54,488 nt of DNA from 12-FULL-44-12b sp964364225 (GTDB taxonomy: Bacteria > Patescibacteriota > Minisyncoccia > Phycocordibacterales > Zambryskibacteraceae). The notes below the pieces were generated by a model that saw only the letters and a list, made by a program, of their open reading frames with translations, searched no databases and was not told the DNA's origin. The stretch covers positions 1-54,488 of the forward strand of contig CAYIKP010000002.1 of NCBI GenBank assembly GCA_964364225.1. The letters are read 5' to 3'. The translations under genes were made by a program, and so were the position numbers. Shown one piece after another: positions 24,199 to 32,191 of the stretch. Each line of letters begins with the position of its first letter. Position 1 is the first letter of the stretch.

Positions 24199-24795
24199 AT
24201 GGTAGCAATTATTTCATTAATAATTCTTATTATTTCTGTTGTAGCGCATGAAGTGGCACACGGCTATGCTGCTAAATGGGAAGGAGATGAGACGGCAAGC
24301 GCATTGGGAAGGCTCTCTATAAATCCAATTCGTCATATAGATTTATTTGGCTCAATTATTTTGCCGACGCTCACTTATATGCTCGGAGGTTTTGTAATTG
24401 GTTGGGCAAAACCAGTACCAATTAATCCAAGAAATTTTAAACATCCAAGATGGGGCGAAGCACTTGTATCTTTTGCTGGCCCTGCCACAAATATTATTTT
24501 GGCAATTGTTTTTTCTATCTTAATTCGCACCACAAATTTAGACTTTTCATCAGAGATGGTGGCACAGTATATTGTCCTTATAAATATAGTCTTGGCTGTA
24601 TTTAATCTTATTCCAATACCGCCCTTAGACGGTTCGCACATTATTTCTAGCGTCTTCCCTAACATAAAAACCTTCTTTTATAAGATAGAAAGATACGGTT
24701 TGTTTTTTCCACTTATTTTTGTTCTTTTTGTATGGCAATTCTTTTTCCCTGTTGTTGGGCTTATATTTAAACTCTTTACCGGTGTTGCCTTATAA
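24199..24795 (+). CDS. site-2 protease family (M50) membrane metalloprotease
   Basis: A 198-residue polytopic membrane protein. The zinc motif HEVAHG (HExxH) lies at the N-terminus, the conserved AKPVPINPRNFKHPRWG and SFAGPATN loop in the middle, and NLIPIPPLDGSHI carries the third ligand Asp. It has no PDZ domain, as in the compact YwhC/SpoIVFB-like group. It cleaves membrane-embedded substrates; the target is unknown. Confidence 0.92.
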   Translation: MVAIISLIILIISVVAHEVAHGYAAKWEGDETASALGRLSINPIRHIDLFGSIILPTLTYMLGGFVIGWAKPVPINPRNFKHPRWGEALVSFAGPATNIILAIVFSILIRTTNLDFSSEMVAQYIVLINIVLAVFNLIPIPPLDGSHIISSVFPNIKTFFYKIERYGLFFPLIFVLFVWQFFFPVVGLIFKLFTGVAL

Positions 24796-24846
24796 AAACG
24801 CTTAATATATAGTAGCGAGGCGCGTTTAATCGCGTTTTTTCATTAA

Positions 24847-25260
24847 ATGGCAACAATCAATCAACTTATAAGAAGAAAAAGAAATATTCTCCACCGAAAA
24901 TCCAAATCGGTGGCTCTAACTCGTGGTTTTAATACAATCAAAAATCGCCCAGTTTTTTACAATTCACCATTTAAGAGGGGGGTTTGCATAAAAGTAACTA
25001 CAAAAACGCCTAAAAAACCTAACTCAGCTATTAGAAAAATCGCTCGTGTTCGTTTAACAAATGGTCATGAAGTTACAGCGTACATTCCAGGAGAGGGGCA
25101 TAACCTACAAGAGCACTCAGTGGTAGTGCTTCGTGGTGGCCGTGTAAAAGATGTAGGACTTCGCTACACTATTGTTCGCGGAGTATTGGACACACAGGGG
25201 GTAGAAAAGAGAAGAAAGGGTCGTTCTCAATACGGTAATAAGAGACCAAAAGCTAAATAG
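24847..25260 (+). CDS. rpsL: 30S ribosomal protein S12
   Basis: A 137-residue S12 with TKTPKKPNSAIRK, the streptomycin-site loop and PGEGHNLQEHSVVVLRGGRVKD. After that the near-universal LPGVRYH is replaced by VGLRYT, i.e. one residue is missing and the proline lost, in the loop that faces the decoding centre. It is followed by rpsG, as in the str operon. Confidence 0.96.
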   Translation: MATINQLIRRKRNILHRKSKSVALTRGFNTIKNRPVFYNSPFKRGVCIKVTTKTPKKPNSAIRKIARVRLTNGHEVTAYIPGEGHNLQEHSVVVLRGGRVKDVGLRYTIVRGVLDTQGVEKRRKGRSQYGNKRPKAK

Positions 25261-25288
25261 TTCGATATACTCACCATAAATAATAATC

Positions 25289-25759
25289 ATGAGAAGAAAA
25301 TTAAGAGAGGGTGAAAAGAGAAAAGTTATAGCCGATTTACAATACGGTTCTGAAAAGCTTTCTAAATTCACAAACCATTTAATGTTTTCAGGTAAAAAGA
25401 ATACTGCACGCACAGTTTTATATGACGCAATGAATATAATCAAAGAGAGTGGAACAGATCCACTAGAAACTTTTGAAACAGCAATAAGAAATGCAGGACC
25501 AACAGTTGAAGTGCGATCTCGTAGAGTTGGAGGCGCAAACTACCAAGTTCCTCGTGAAGTGCGACCTGAAAGAAGACAGGCGCTCGCCATGAAATGGATT
25601 GTTGAAGCAGCTCGTGGAAAGAAGGGAAAGCCAATGGCAAACAAACTCGCAGATGAAATCATTTTAGCTTCTAAAAATGAAGGTGAAGCAATAAAGAAAA
25701 GAGAAAATGTTCATAAGATGGCAGAAGCCAACAAGGCATTTGCGCACTTCACTTGGTAA
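25289..25759 (+). CDS. rpsG: 30S ribosomal protein S7
   Basis: A 156-residue S7 of typical length with KFTNHLMFSGKKNTAR, GPTVEVRSRRVGGANYQVP and the C-terminal ANKAFAHFTW. It initiates assembly of the 30S head. It follows rpsL by 28 bases and is closed by a terminator, so fusA is not in the same transcript unless there is readthrough. Confidence 0.97.
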   Translation: MRRKLREGEKRKVIADLQYGSEKLSKFTNHLMFSGKKNTARTVLYDAMNIIKESGTDPLETFETAIRNAGPTVEVRSRRVGGANYQVPREVRPERRQALAMKWIVEAARGKKGKPMANKLADEIILASKNEGEAIKKRENVHKMAEANKAFAHFTW

Positions 25760-25798
25760 CAAACAAAAAAACTCCCAGTTGGGAGTTTTTTTGTTTGT
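25759..25798. terminator. rho-independent terminator after rpsG
   Basis: An 18-bp stem with ACTCCC/GGGAGT core and AGTT loop, followed by TTTTTTTG. It separates rpsG from the orphan gene and fusA. Confidence 0.88.
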
Positions 25799-25858
25799 AT
25801 TGAATTTTTTGTTTAAATAAACTAGTCTTACGTTTAGAACCCAGAAAGGAGATTTTTC

Positions 25859-26050
25859 GTGCCCAGTAACGTAATCATGATTGAGGTAAGCGAACAACAC
25901 CGGATCATGTATGGCCTGCCAAGCACAAGGGTTGAAGCTGTGGTCCAAGGGACTGCTTGTAATCCTTGGTTTGTCATCAAGACAATGAGCGGAACCACTC
26001 ACGTTTTGAATGGAAGAGATCTTCTGGGTGCAAAGATCCTTAAGTCTTAA
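25859..26050 (+). CDS. 63-residue orphan between rpsG and fusA, unrecognised, GC-rich
   Basis: It starts at GTG 25859 with an excellent AAAGGAG seven bases upstream, unlike the native ribosomal genes around it. The product begins MPSNVIMIEVSEQHRI and ends LNGRDLLGAKILKS. It has no membrane helix or known motif and may form a small beta-rich domain. It has its own terminator. The gene splits the normally contiguous rpsG-fusA pair, which suggests insertion. Confidence 0.6.
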   Translation: MPSNVIMIEVSEQHRIMYGLPSTRVEAVVQGTACNPWFVIKTMSGTTHVLNGRDLLGAKILKS

Positions 26051-26069
26051 AGAAGGGTATAGGGGATAT

Positions 26070-26096
26070 AACAGGAGCGCTTTGCGCTCCTGTTTT
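26070..26096 (+). terminator. rho-independent terminator of the 25859 gene
   Basis: AACAGGAGCGC pairs with GCGCTCCTGTT around TTT, then TTGTTT. Confidence 0.85.
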
Positions 26097-26138
26097 GTTT
26101 ATGATATCTTTTCAATGCCTGACAGGGCTTTTTTTTAT

Positions 26139-26201
26139 CCCCATTTAAAACAGCGGAACCAAGCTTATCAGTCGCTTCGCGAGTTCCTGTTTTAAACGGG
26201 G
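26139..26201. repeat. imperfect palindrome upstream of fusA
   Basis: CCCCATTTAAAACAG..GGAAC and GTTCCTGTTTTAAACGGGG form arms of about 20 bases around a GC-rich centre, ending 18 bases before the fusA ATG. It may affect fusA expression or simply be one of the dispersed palindromes. Confidence 0.65.
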
Positions 26202-26219
26202 CAGGCACTATAAACAATT

Positions 26220-28373
26220 ATGGAAAGAGATTACCCACTAGATAGAGTTAGAAATTTTGGAATTATCGCGCATATTGATGCTGGAAAAACCACCACATCA
26301 GAGCGTGTTTTGTATTACACGGGCTCCCAACACTCAATTGGAGAGGTTCACGAGGGAGAGACCACCACAGACTGGATGGAGCAAGAAAGAGAAAGGGGGA
26401 TTACCATAACAGCGGCTGCTATTACTTGTTTTTGGGCACCAACATATCTTCCAAAAGCAGAGCGTGCGAAAAAAGAAAATAAAAACCGTTTTAATATCAT
26501 TGATACCCCGGGACACATTGATTTTACCGTTGAAGTGAAGAGGTCTTTGCGCGTTTTGGATGGAGCGGTCGTGGTATTTGATGGGGTTGCCGGAGTAGAA
26601 CCACAATCAGAAACAAACTGGCGTTATGCAGAAGAGGCAAAAGTGCCAAGAATTTGTTTTATAAATAAATTAGATAGAACAGGTGCATCTTTTGAGCGTT
26701 CATACGCTTCAATTTTGGACAGACTTTCAAAAAAGGCCGTAAGGGTTCAAATTCCAATTGGACTTGAAGAGAAGCACGAAGGAGTTATTGACCTTCTAAA
26801 AATGAAAGCATATTTTTTTGAAGGAAAGTTAGGGGAAGATGTTATTGAAAAAGAGATTCCAGAGGAATACATGGCTGATGCAAAAAAATATCATGCCGAA
26901 TTGGTTGAAAAAATTGTTGAAAACGATGAAGGCCATATGAATGATTTTCTAGAAGGAAAAGAAGTTCCACACGATGAATTAAAGAAAACTCTTCGCAAGG
27001 CGGTTATCACAAATGCAATTTTTCCAGTGTACGCAGGTTCTGCCCTTAAAAACAAAGGTGTCCAACTAGTTTTGGATGGGGTAGTGGACTTACTTCCATC
27101 GCCCTTAGACATTCCTCCTGTAAGAGGAATTAATCCAGAAACAGACGAGGAAGTATTTCGTGCGCCATCTGATTCGGAACCATTCGCTGCTCTTGCTTTC
27201 AAACTCCAAGCTGATCCGTTTGTGGGGCAACTCACATTCTTTAGGGTTTATTCAGGAACCATTGAGGCCGGCTCTTATATATACAACGCAACTACAGGAG
27301 ATAAGGAAAGGTTGGGTAGAATTGTGCGTTTGCAAGCAAACCAAAGAGAAGAGGTGAAAAAAGTTTTTGCGGGAGAAATTGCAGCTGCTGTAGGCTTGAA
27401 AACTGCCCGCACCTCGCACACATTTTGTGATGAAGCAAATCCAATTATTTTGGATCCTATTAAATTTGCAGAGCCAGTTATTTCACTTCGTATTGAACCA
27501 AAAACAAAAGCCGATCAAGAAAAAATGGGCATGGCGCTTAAGAGACTTTCTGACGAAGATCCAACATTTAGAATTAAATCAGACTCTGAAACAGGCGAAA
27601 CTGTGATTATGGGAATGGGCGAGCTTCACTTGGAAATTATTGTGGACAGAATGAAAAGAGAGTTCGGAGTGGAAGCAAATGTGGGCGCACCACAGGTGGC
27701 ATATAAGGAAACAATTACAGGCGAAGCCACCGTTGAAAATAAATACATTAAGCAAACAGGAGGAAAAGGCCAATACGGACACGTAAAGATTTTAGTCAAA
27801 CCATTTGTGAAACCTGATCCAGAAGAAAAAGTACCTAAAAACGTGGAACGTGAAGACGGCTTTGAATTTATAAACTCAATTAAGGGGGGCGTTATTCCAC
27901 AAGAGTTTATTCCTGCAGTTTATAAGGGCGTTAGAGAAGCAATGGATCGTGGAATTTTGGCTGGCTACAAAATGACAGATATTTCTTGTGAGCTTTTGTA
28001 TGGTTCTTATCACGATGTGGACTCTTCGGAAATTGCATACAAAATTGCAGCATCACAAGCCTTTCAAGAAGCGGCAAAATCTGCACGACCAGTTATTTTG
28101 GAACCTATTATGAAACTAGAGGTTGTTGTTCCACAAAAATTCATGGGTGATATCACTGGAAATCTTTCATCAAAGCGTGGGCAAGTAGAAGGGATGGAAG
28201 ACAGAGGGGACTTGAAAGTGATTAGTGCCAAGGTACCTCTTTCAGAAATGTTTGGATATGTGACAACTCTCCGTTCAATGACAGAAGGCCGTGGTTCTGC
28301 AAGCATGGAATTTGATCACTACGCAATTGTTCCTCCGAACGTTGCGACAACAATTATTGAATCTCGTAAATAG
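26220..28373 (+). CDS. fusA: elongation factor G
   Basis: A 717-residue translocation GTPase with all five domains. G1 is AHIDAGKTTTSE, G2 is the RGITITAAAIT switch, G3 is DTPGHIDF and G4 is NKLDR. Domain IV has GGVIPQEFIPAVYKG. A small Lys/Glu-rich insertion (YLPKAERAKKENKN) lies between G2 and G3. No Shine-Dalgarno precedes the ATG. Confidence 0.98.
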   Translation: MERDYPLDRVRNFGIIAHIDAGKTTTSERVLYYTGSQHSIGEVHEGETTTDWMEQERERGITITAAAITCFWAPTYLPKAERAKKENKNRFNIIDTPGHIDFTVEVKRSLRVLDGAVVVFDGVAGVEPQSETNWRYAEEAKVPRICFINKLDRTGASFERSYASILDRLSKKAVRVQIPIGLEEKHEGVIDLLKMKAYFFEGKLGEDVIEKEIPEEYMADAKKYHAELVEKIVENDEGHMNDFLEGKEVPHDELKKTLRKAVITNAIFPVYAGSALKNKGVQLVLDGVVDLLPSPLDIPPVRGINPETDEEVFRAPSDSEPFAALAFKLQADPFVGQLTFFRVYSGTIEAGSYIYNATTGDKERLGRIVRLQANQREEVKKVFAGEIAAAVGLKTARTSHTFCDEANPIILDPIKFAEPVISLRIEPKTKADQEKMGMALKRLSDEDPTFRIKSDSETGETVIMGMGELHLEIIVDRMKREFGVEANVGAPQVAYKETITGEATVENKYIKQTGGKGQYGHVKILVKPFVKPDPEEKVPKNVEREDGFEFINSIKGGVIPQEFIPAVYKGVREAMDRGILAGYKMTDISCELLYGSYHDVDSSEIAYKIAASQAFQEAAKSARPVILEPIMKLEVVVPQKFMGDITGNLSSKRGQVEGMEDRGDLKVISAKVPLSEMFGYVTTLRSMTEGRGSASMEFDHYAIVPPNVATTIIESRK

Positions 28374-28378
28374 AAGAT

Positions 28379-28414
28379 ATTCAAAAAAACTCCCGAAAGG
28401 GAGTTTTTTTGAAT
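28379..28414. terminator. rho-independent terminator after fusA
   Basis: ATTCAAAAAAACTCCC pairs with GGGAGTTTTTTTGAAT around a GAAA tetraloop. Confidence 0.88.
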
Positions 28415-28479
28415 TATGTATTTGTAATAAATTTATTTGGTAGTAGATTACTTTTTAGACCGTATAACAGGGAGAACTG

Positions 28480-28755
28480 ATGAACAAAGAGGAAGTGAGG
28501 GCGGAAATAGTCAAAGGCGAATGGTCTGAGTCATTTCTGAATATGCTCCTCAGGCTTGCAGATTCGCTTGGTGAGCCCGTGTCTGTGAAAGAGCTCTCAA
28601 CTATTCTTCACCCACTCAGGTTCTTAACAACGACCTTGAATTCGGTAAATAAAATTTTTGAGGCGCGAAGAGTGCCGATAAGGCTTGAGTTTGTTGATGA
28701 AGATCCCAAGATCCTATGGTTTGATCTTGAAGTCAGGATGATTTTGCTCACATGA
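28480..28755 (+). CDS. 91-residue orphan between fusA and rplJ, unrecognised
   Basis: It starts at ATG 28480 with GGGAG five bases upstream and TATAAC at 28463-28468 as a possible -10. The product is helical and mixed-charge (MNKEEVRAEIVKGEWSESFL, then LRLADSLGEPVSVKELSTIL) and could be a small winged-helix-like fold, but I cannot assign it. It is framed by its own terminator and is richer in GC than fusA and rplJ. Confidence 0.6.
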   Translation: MNKEEVRAEIVKGEWSESFLNMLLRLADSLGEPVSVKELSTILHPLRFLTTTLNSVNKIFEARRVPIRLEFVDEDPKILWFDLEVRMILLT

Positions 28756-28762
28756 AAGATTA

Positions 28763-28791
28763 GCGCCCCGTATACTCGGGGCGCCTTGTTT
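28763..28791 (+). terminator. rho-independent terminator of the 28480 gene
   Basis: GCGCCCCG pairs with CGGGGCGC around a 6-nt loop, then CTTGTTTTTTT. Confidence 0.88.
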
Positions 28792-28820
28792 TTTTATAGG
28801 TTTTCTGTAAAGTGCTCTCT

Positions 28821-28956
28821 GTAAGGCTAAAGACAGTGGGCAGGCGCCCGAAGGGCGCGGAATGTGGAATAAGGAATAGTGAATGAAGAATAAAATCTTA
28901 ATTCATTATTCAAAATTCATAATTCTGCGCTGAAAGCGCCAAAAGACCCACCGAGG
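28821..28956 (+). ncRNA. L10 leader (rplJ-rplL autoregulatory RNA) with an inserted palindrome
   Basis: The conserved halves are present: AAAGACAGTGGGCAGGCGCC on the 5' side and GCGCCAAAAGACCCACCGAGG on the 3' side, pairing CAGTGGG with CCCACCG. L10 or the L10-L12 complex binds such leaders to repress rplJ-rplL. Between the halves sits an AT-rich palindrome of about 60 bp (28867-28925) that would extend an internal arm. Confidence 0.8.
28867..28925. repeat. AT-rich palindrome, GAATAAGGAATA family
   Basis: The left arm starts GAATAAGGAATAGTGAATGA and the right arm ends TTCAAAATTCATAATTC, imperfect reverse complements. The same family occurs at 29515-29580 and 47437-47524. This copy lies inside the L10 leader. 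Confidence 0.75.
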
Positions 28957-29032
28957 CGGAAATGTTTTTAACATTTTCTTTTCTCAATCTCGGCCCTTAC
29001 AAGGTCGATTTTTTAGTTTAAGAACTAAAACA

Positions 29033-29527
29033 ATGGCATTAACAAAACAAAAAAAAGGAGAAATCTTAAAAAATCTTGAAAGCGTTTTAAAGGATGCCAA
29101 GTCTTTGGTGTTCGTAAATGCTAAAGGCTTTCCAGTAAGCGAACAACAAAACCTTAGGCGTGCTCTTAAAACAGAGGCTGTGTCCTACACAGTTGCTAAG
29201 AAAACTCTCATTAGAAAGGCTTTAGAGGGCTTGAAGGCACAAGGGGAGATCCCAGAGCTAACAGGAGAGCTTTCAATTGCTTATGGAGAGGATTTAGTAG
29301 CTCCAGCTAGGGGCGTATTCGGATTTCAAAAGAAATTTCCTGAACAAGTAAAAATTCTTGGAGGAATTTTTGATGGCAAATATATGAACAAGAGCGAGAT
29401 GGAAGGAATTGCAACAATTCCGGATCTACACGCTCTTCGTGGAATGTTTGTAAACATTATAAATTCTCCTATACAGAGATTCGCTATTGCTCTTGATCAA
29501 ATAGCAAAACGTGGGAATAAGGAATAG
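29033..29527 (+). CDS. rplJ: 50S ribosomal protein L10
   Basis: A 164-residue stalk-base protein with MALTKQKKGEILKNLESVL, KSLVFVNAKGFP and AKKTLIRKAL. Its C-terminal helix carries the L7/L12 dimers. The last codons (GNKE and stop) lie inside the start of an AT-rich palindrome, so the terminus may have been remodelled by the repeat. Expression is likely controlled by the upstream L10 leader. Confidence 0.96.
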   Translation: MALTKQKKGEILKNLESVLKDAKSLVFVNAKGFPVSEQQNLRRALKTEAVSYTVAKKTLIRKALEGLKAQGEIPELTGELSIAYGEDLVAPARGVFGFQKKFPEQVKILGGIFDGKYMNKSEMEGIATIPDLHALRGMFVNIINSPIQRFAIALDQIAKRGNKE

Positions 29528-29580
29528 AGAATAGTGAATAAAGATATAAATCATAATTCTTTATTCCTAATTCATTATTC
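29515..29580. repeat. AT-rich palindrome between rplJ and rplL
   Basis: The left part GAATAAGGAATAGAGAATAG and right part TTATTCCTAATTCATTATTC are imperfect complements. It begins within the last rplJ codons. Same family as 28867 and 47437. Confidence 0.75.
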
Positions 29581-29616
29581 GAAACCAAAAAATTAATTAA
29601 AATAAATTTAAAAACT

Positions 29617-30009
29617 ATGAACGAAGAAAATTCAGTAGTGGTGCCAGAAAAATTTCAGAAGATTGTTTCAGAAATCGAAAAGATGTCTGTGATTGATTTA
29701 AACGAACTTGTGAAGGTGTTTGAAGCAAAGTTTGGAGTTTCAGCTACAGCAGTAGCGGCCCCTTCGACAGGCTCAGGGCAAGTAGCCGAAGAAGAAAAAT
29801 CTTCTTTTGCAGTTGAGCTTACTGATAGCGGTGCAAATAAAATTGCAGTTATCAAGGTAATTAAGGAGGTTTTGGCACTAGGCTTGAAAGAAGCAAAAGA
29901 TCTAGTGGACGCTGCTCCTTCAGTACTTAAGCCAGACATGAAAAAGGAAGAAGCAGATGCCTTCAAAGCTAAAATTGAAGAAGCCGGAGGAAAAGTTACC
30001 TTAAAGTAA
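29617..30009 (+). CDS. rplL: 50S ribosomal protein L7/L12 with a repeat-derived hinge
   Basis: A 130-residue stalk protein. The N-terminal dimerisation domain is followed by a hinge and then the C-terminal factor-binding domain (VIKVIKEVLALGLKEAKDLV, EAGGKVTLK). The hinge includes PSTGSGQV, encoded by an in-frame copy of the dispersed CCC-TTCGACAGGCTCA-GGG hairpin (29760-29778). The hinge is naturally flexible, so the insertion is probably tolerated. Two extra copies of the final codons follow downstream. Confidence 0.95.
   Translation: MNEENSVVVPEKFQKIVSEIEKMSVIDLNELVKVFEAKFGVSATAVAAPSTGSGQVAEEEKSSFAVELTDSGANKIAVIKVIKEVLALGLKEAKDLVDAAPSVLKPDMKKEEADAFKAKIEEAGGKVTLK
29760..29778. repeat. TTCGACARGYTCA hairpin repeat, in-frame inside rplL
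   Basis: CCC, core TTCGACAGGCTCA, GGG. The flanking triplets are complementary. It encodes P-S-T-G-S-G in the L7/L12 hinge. Confidence 0.8.
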
Positions 30010-30197
30010 CTTTTCTGGAGGTCCTGAACTTGTTGAAGGGCAAGGAGGTAAAGTTACACTTAAATAAGCGAAGCTTTTTAAGGAACTTTACAGCCGGAGC
30101 GATGTTTCGCTAGCAAAGCGAAACTGCGAGGCGGGGACGCGGAAATTTCTGAGCGACGGCGAAGAAATTATCTGTGGAAAAGTAACACTCAAATAAA
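29986..30197 (+). repeat. three serial copies of the rplL 3' end
   Basis: 24-base units at 29986-30009, 30044-30067 and 30174-30197 read GGKVTLK-stop, GGKVTLK-stop and VEKVTLK-stop. Only the first terminates rplL. Between units 1 and 2 is an inverted TTCGACAAG-type hairpin (30023-30039). Between 2 and 3 is a GC-richer segment with a GTTTCGCT/AAGCGAAAC stem. Confidence 0.8.
30023..30039 (-). repeat. TTCGACARGYTCA-type hairpin repeat (minus orientation)
   Basis: On the minus strand it reads CCT, core TCAACAAGTTC, AGG with complementary ends. It sits between the first and second rplL tail copies. Confidence 0.7.
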
Positions 30198-30214
30198 CTA
30201 AGTTTGTTTGAAGA

Positions 30215-30251
30215 ACGAAGCCGCCGCGCATATTGCGCGGCGGCTTCGTTT
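30215..30251. terminator. strong rho-independent terminator after the rplL region
   Basis: A 17-bp perfect stem AACGAAGCCGCCGCGCA/TGCGCGGCGGCTTCGTT has a TAT loop and is followed by TTT. It lies between the convergent rplL tail and the 30251 gene. Confidence 0.9.
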
Positions 30252-30541
30252 TAACTGTTCCTACTAACCATTACATAAAGTGTAAACATCGCGGTTAGGA
30301 ATATAAACAGATCATTGACTGCAAATCTGTCTATATAAACCTTAAAACCACGAGTCAGTATTCGAAACAACATCATGACGGCTGTGACAAATATCACATT
30401 CTCAAACAGAAAGTCGTAGGTCGTTTTTGGGGATGTCCATTTCAAGAGCATCAAGACTAAGAAGTAAAAACAACCAAAAACTATTCCTGCTGATGCCTGT
30501 GCTAGCACCTCAGTGGTTTCACTTGGCTTTTTATTGGCCAC
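30251..30541 (-). CDS. small integral membrane protein, unrecognised
   Basis: A 96-residue protein with about three hydrophobic helices (GIVFGCFYFLVLMLL, FENVIFVTAVMMLFRIL, FIFLTAMFTLYVMV). It starts at GTG 30541 with CTGGAG upstream. A TTGACA-16-TATAAA promoter lies at 30569-30596. The strong promoter and Shine-Dalgarno support a real gene. Function unknown. Confidence 0.65.
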   Translation of the reverse strand: MANKKPSETTEVLAQASAGIVFGCFYFLVLMLLKWTSPKTTYDFLFENVIFVTAVMMLFRILTRGFKVYIDRFAVNDLFIFLTAMFTLYVMVSRNS

Positions 30542-30568
30542 GATTGCTCCAGAGTGAGTTCTGTTTGT

Positions 30569-30596
30569 TTTATAACAGATTTAATTTTTTTGTCAA
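30569..30596 (-). promoter_or_regulatory. promoter of the 30251 membrane gene
   Basis: On the minus strand a perfect TTGACA (30591-30596), a 16-base spacer and TATAAA (30569-30574), ending 27 bases before the GTG start. Confidence 0.75.
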
Positions 30597-30662
30597 TAAA
30601 TTTTCTTGTTTTATATACAGAGCTTGCATACATTTTTAATATGATTAAAATCCGCAGTATAT

Positions 30663-31301
30663 ATGTCAGATGTAATTCTAGAGAAGCTATTTGGTGGTGA
30701 AGCTACAGTAAAAGTACTTCGTTTGTTTCTTTTTAATGAAAACCTCGCTCTTACCCAAGAGGAAATTGCCTCAAAGGTACACACAAACTTTGAATGGACA
30801 AAAAACGCTATTGATTACCTCGAAAAACTTGGTTTTTTTAAAAAAAGGAGTGGTTTTAGGGATTTTCCTATAAAAAATGGCAAAAAAGGACATAAAACTG
30901 TAAAAAAAAGAATGGCTGTATGGCTGGTAAACCCAAACTTTCCCATGACAGATGCATTGAGACAATTTTTTCACAGAGCAAATATCGTTTCCCCAAAAGA
31001 AGTTATTTCAAAACTTTCCAGTACTGGTAATTTGAAATTGATAACAATTTCAGGAATGTTTTTAGAAGATAATGAAGCAAGACTAGATCTTTTAGTTGTT
31101 GGTGATAATTTAAAAAAAGCGTCTTTTGATAAAGGAGTTGGTGCAATTGAAGCGCTTTTAGGAAGGGAAATTCGCTACGCTACATTTGAAACTCCTGAAT
31201 TTTTATATAGATACGGCATGTATGACCGCCTCGTTAGAGATGTTTTTGACTACAAACACGAGAAAATACTCAACAAGCTAGCCGTTTTTGGAGAAAATTA
31301 A
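30663..31301 (+). CDS. winged-helix protein, probable transcriptional regulator
   Basis: A 212-residue protein. The N-terminal 70 residues look like a winged helix-turn-helix (LALTQEEIASKVHTNFEWTKNAIDYLEKLGFF). The C-terminal half (LKLITISGMFL, ARLDLLVVGDNL, IRYATFETPEFLYR) resembles the minimal nucleotidyltransferase-like fold sometimes attached to such domains, without a clear catalytic motif. It is probably a DNA-binding regulator; ligand and targets unknown. Divergent from the 30251 membrane gene. Confidence 0.7.
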   Translation: MSDVILEKLFGGEATVKVLRLFLFNENLALTQEEIASKVHTNFEWTKNAIDYLEKLGFFKKRSGFRDFPIKNGKKGHKTVKKRMAVWLVNPNFPMTDALRQFFHRANIVSPKEVISKLSSTGNLKLITISGMFLEDNEARLDLLVVGDNLKKASFDKGVGAIEALLGREIRYATFETPEFLYRYGMYDRLVRDVFDYKHEKILNKLAVFGEN

Positions 31302-31414
31302 ACTTTTTATTGTTGTCCACAATAAATCCCCTAATTCAAAACATATGGCTCATTGAAGCGGTATAATTTGGGGTAGGGTCTCAAAAATTATTAAAATAAA
31401 CATAAGTTAACAAT

Positions 31415-32101
31415 ATGTTAGTGCAGACATGGGGTGATGTTTTAACAACATCTTTCCAAGATGTGTGGATGGGAGTTGCAAGGTTTTTACCAAATCTTGT
31501 TGTTGCCATTATCATTGTAATCTTGGGATGGCTCATCGGTTCAGTTATTGGTAAAGCGATATGGCAAATTTTCCGTTCTATTCGCGTAGATGAAGCTCTT
31601 AGAAAAACAGGAGCAGAAGATTTGATGAGAAAGGGCGGTATGACTCTTAATTCAGGTGGCTTTATTGGTGGCCTTATTAAGTGGTTCATTATCGTAGTCT
31701 TCTTTATCGCAGCATTTGAAGTTTTGGGTCTTTCACAGGTAAACGCCTTCCTTTCACAGGTGGTATTGGGATACCTTCCACAAGTTATTGTGGCAGTTCT
31801 AGTACTTCTAGTGGCAGGGGTGGTGGGTGATGTTGTTCAGAAAATCGTCAACACTTCAGCTCGTGCAGCAGAAATTCGTTCTGCTCATACATTAGGCACA
31901 TTGTCACGATGGGCTATTTGGATTTTCGGTCTTTTGGTGGCTCTAAGCCAACTAGGAATAGGAGTTCAAATTATCCAGACCCTATTTATGGGAGTTGTAG
32001 TTGCTTTGTCTCTTGCTTTTGGCCTTTCATTTGGCTTGGGCGGACAAGAAGCTGCTTCTCAATGGATAAGCAAGGCTCGTGATGAAATGCAAGGTCGATA
32101 G
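31415..32101 (+). CDS. mechanosensitive-channel-like TM-helix repeat protein
   Basis: A 228-residue membrane protein with about five helices. It contains the conserved TM-helix family segment (PF05552-type): LPNLVVAIIIVILGWLIGSVIG, the KTGAEDLMRKGG amphipathic loop, and the C-terminal ALSLAFGLSFGLGGQEAA motif that lines the pore helix of MscS relatives. The cytosolic beta domain of MscS is missing. A TATAAT at 31362-31367 may be its -10 box. Confidence 0.82.
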   Translation: MLVQTWGDVLTTSFQDVWMGVARFLPNLVVAIIIVILGWLIGSVIGKAIWQIFRSIRVDEALRKTGAEDLMRKGGMTLNSGGFIGGLIKWFIIVVFFIAAFEVLGLSQVNAFLSQVVLGYLPQVIVAVLVLLVAGVVGDVVQKIVNTSARAAEIRSAHTLGTLSRWAIWIFGLLVALSQLGIGVQIIQTLFMGVVVALSLAFGLSFGLGGQEAASQWISKARDEMQGR

Positions 32102-32147
32102 TCTTTAAAAAAGACCAGAGCGATCTCGCATACAGGTATCCGGAGAA

Positions 32148-32181
32148 AACAGAAAAACACCCGAAAGGGTGTTTTTCTGTT
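32148..32181. terminator. rho-independent terminator upstream of tuf region
   Basis: AACAGAAAAACACCC pairs with GGGTGTTTTTCTGTT around GAAA. It ends the 31415 gene. Confidence 0.88.
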
Positions 32182-32191
32182 GGTAGGTTGC

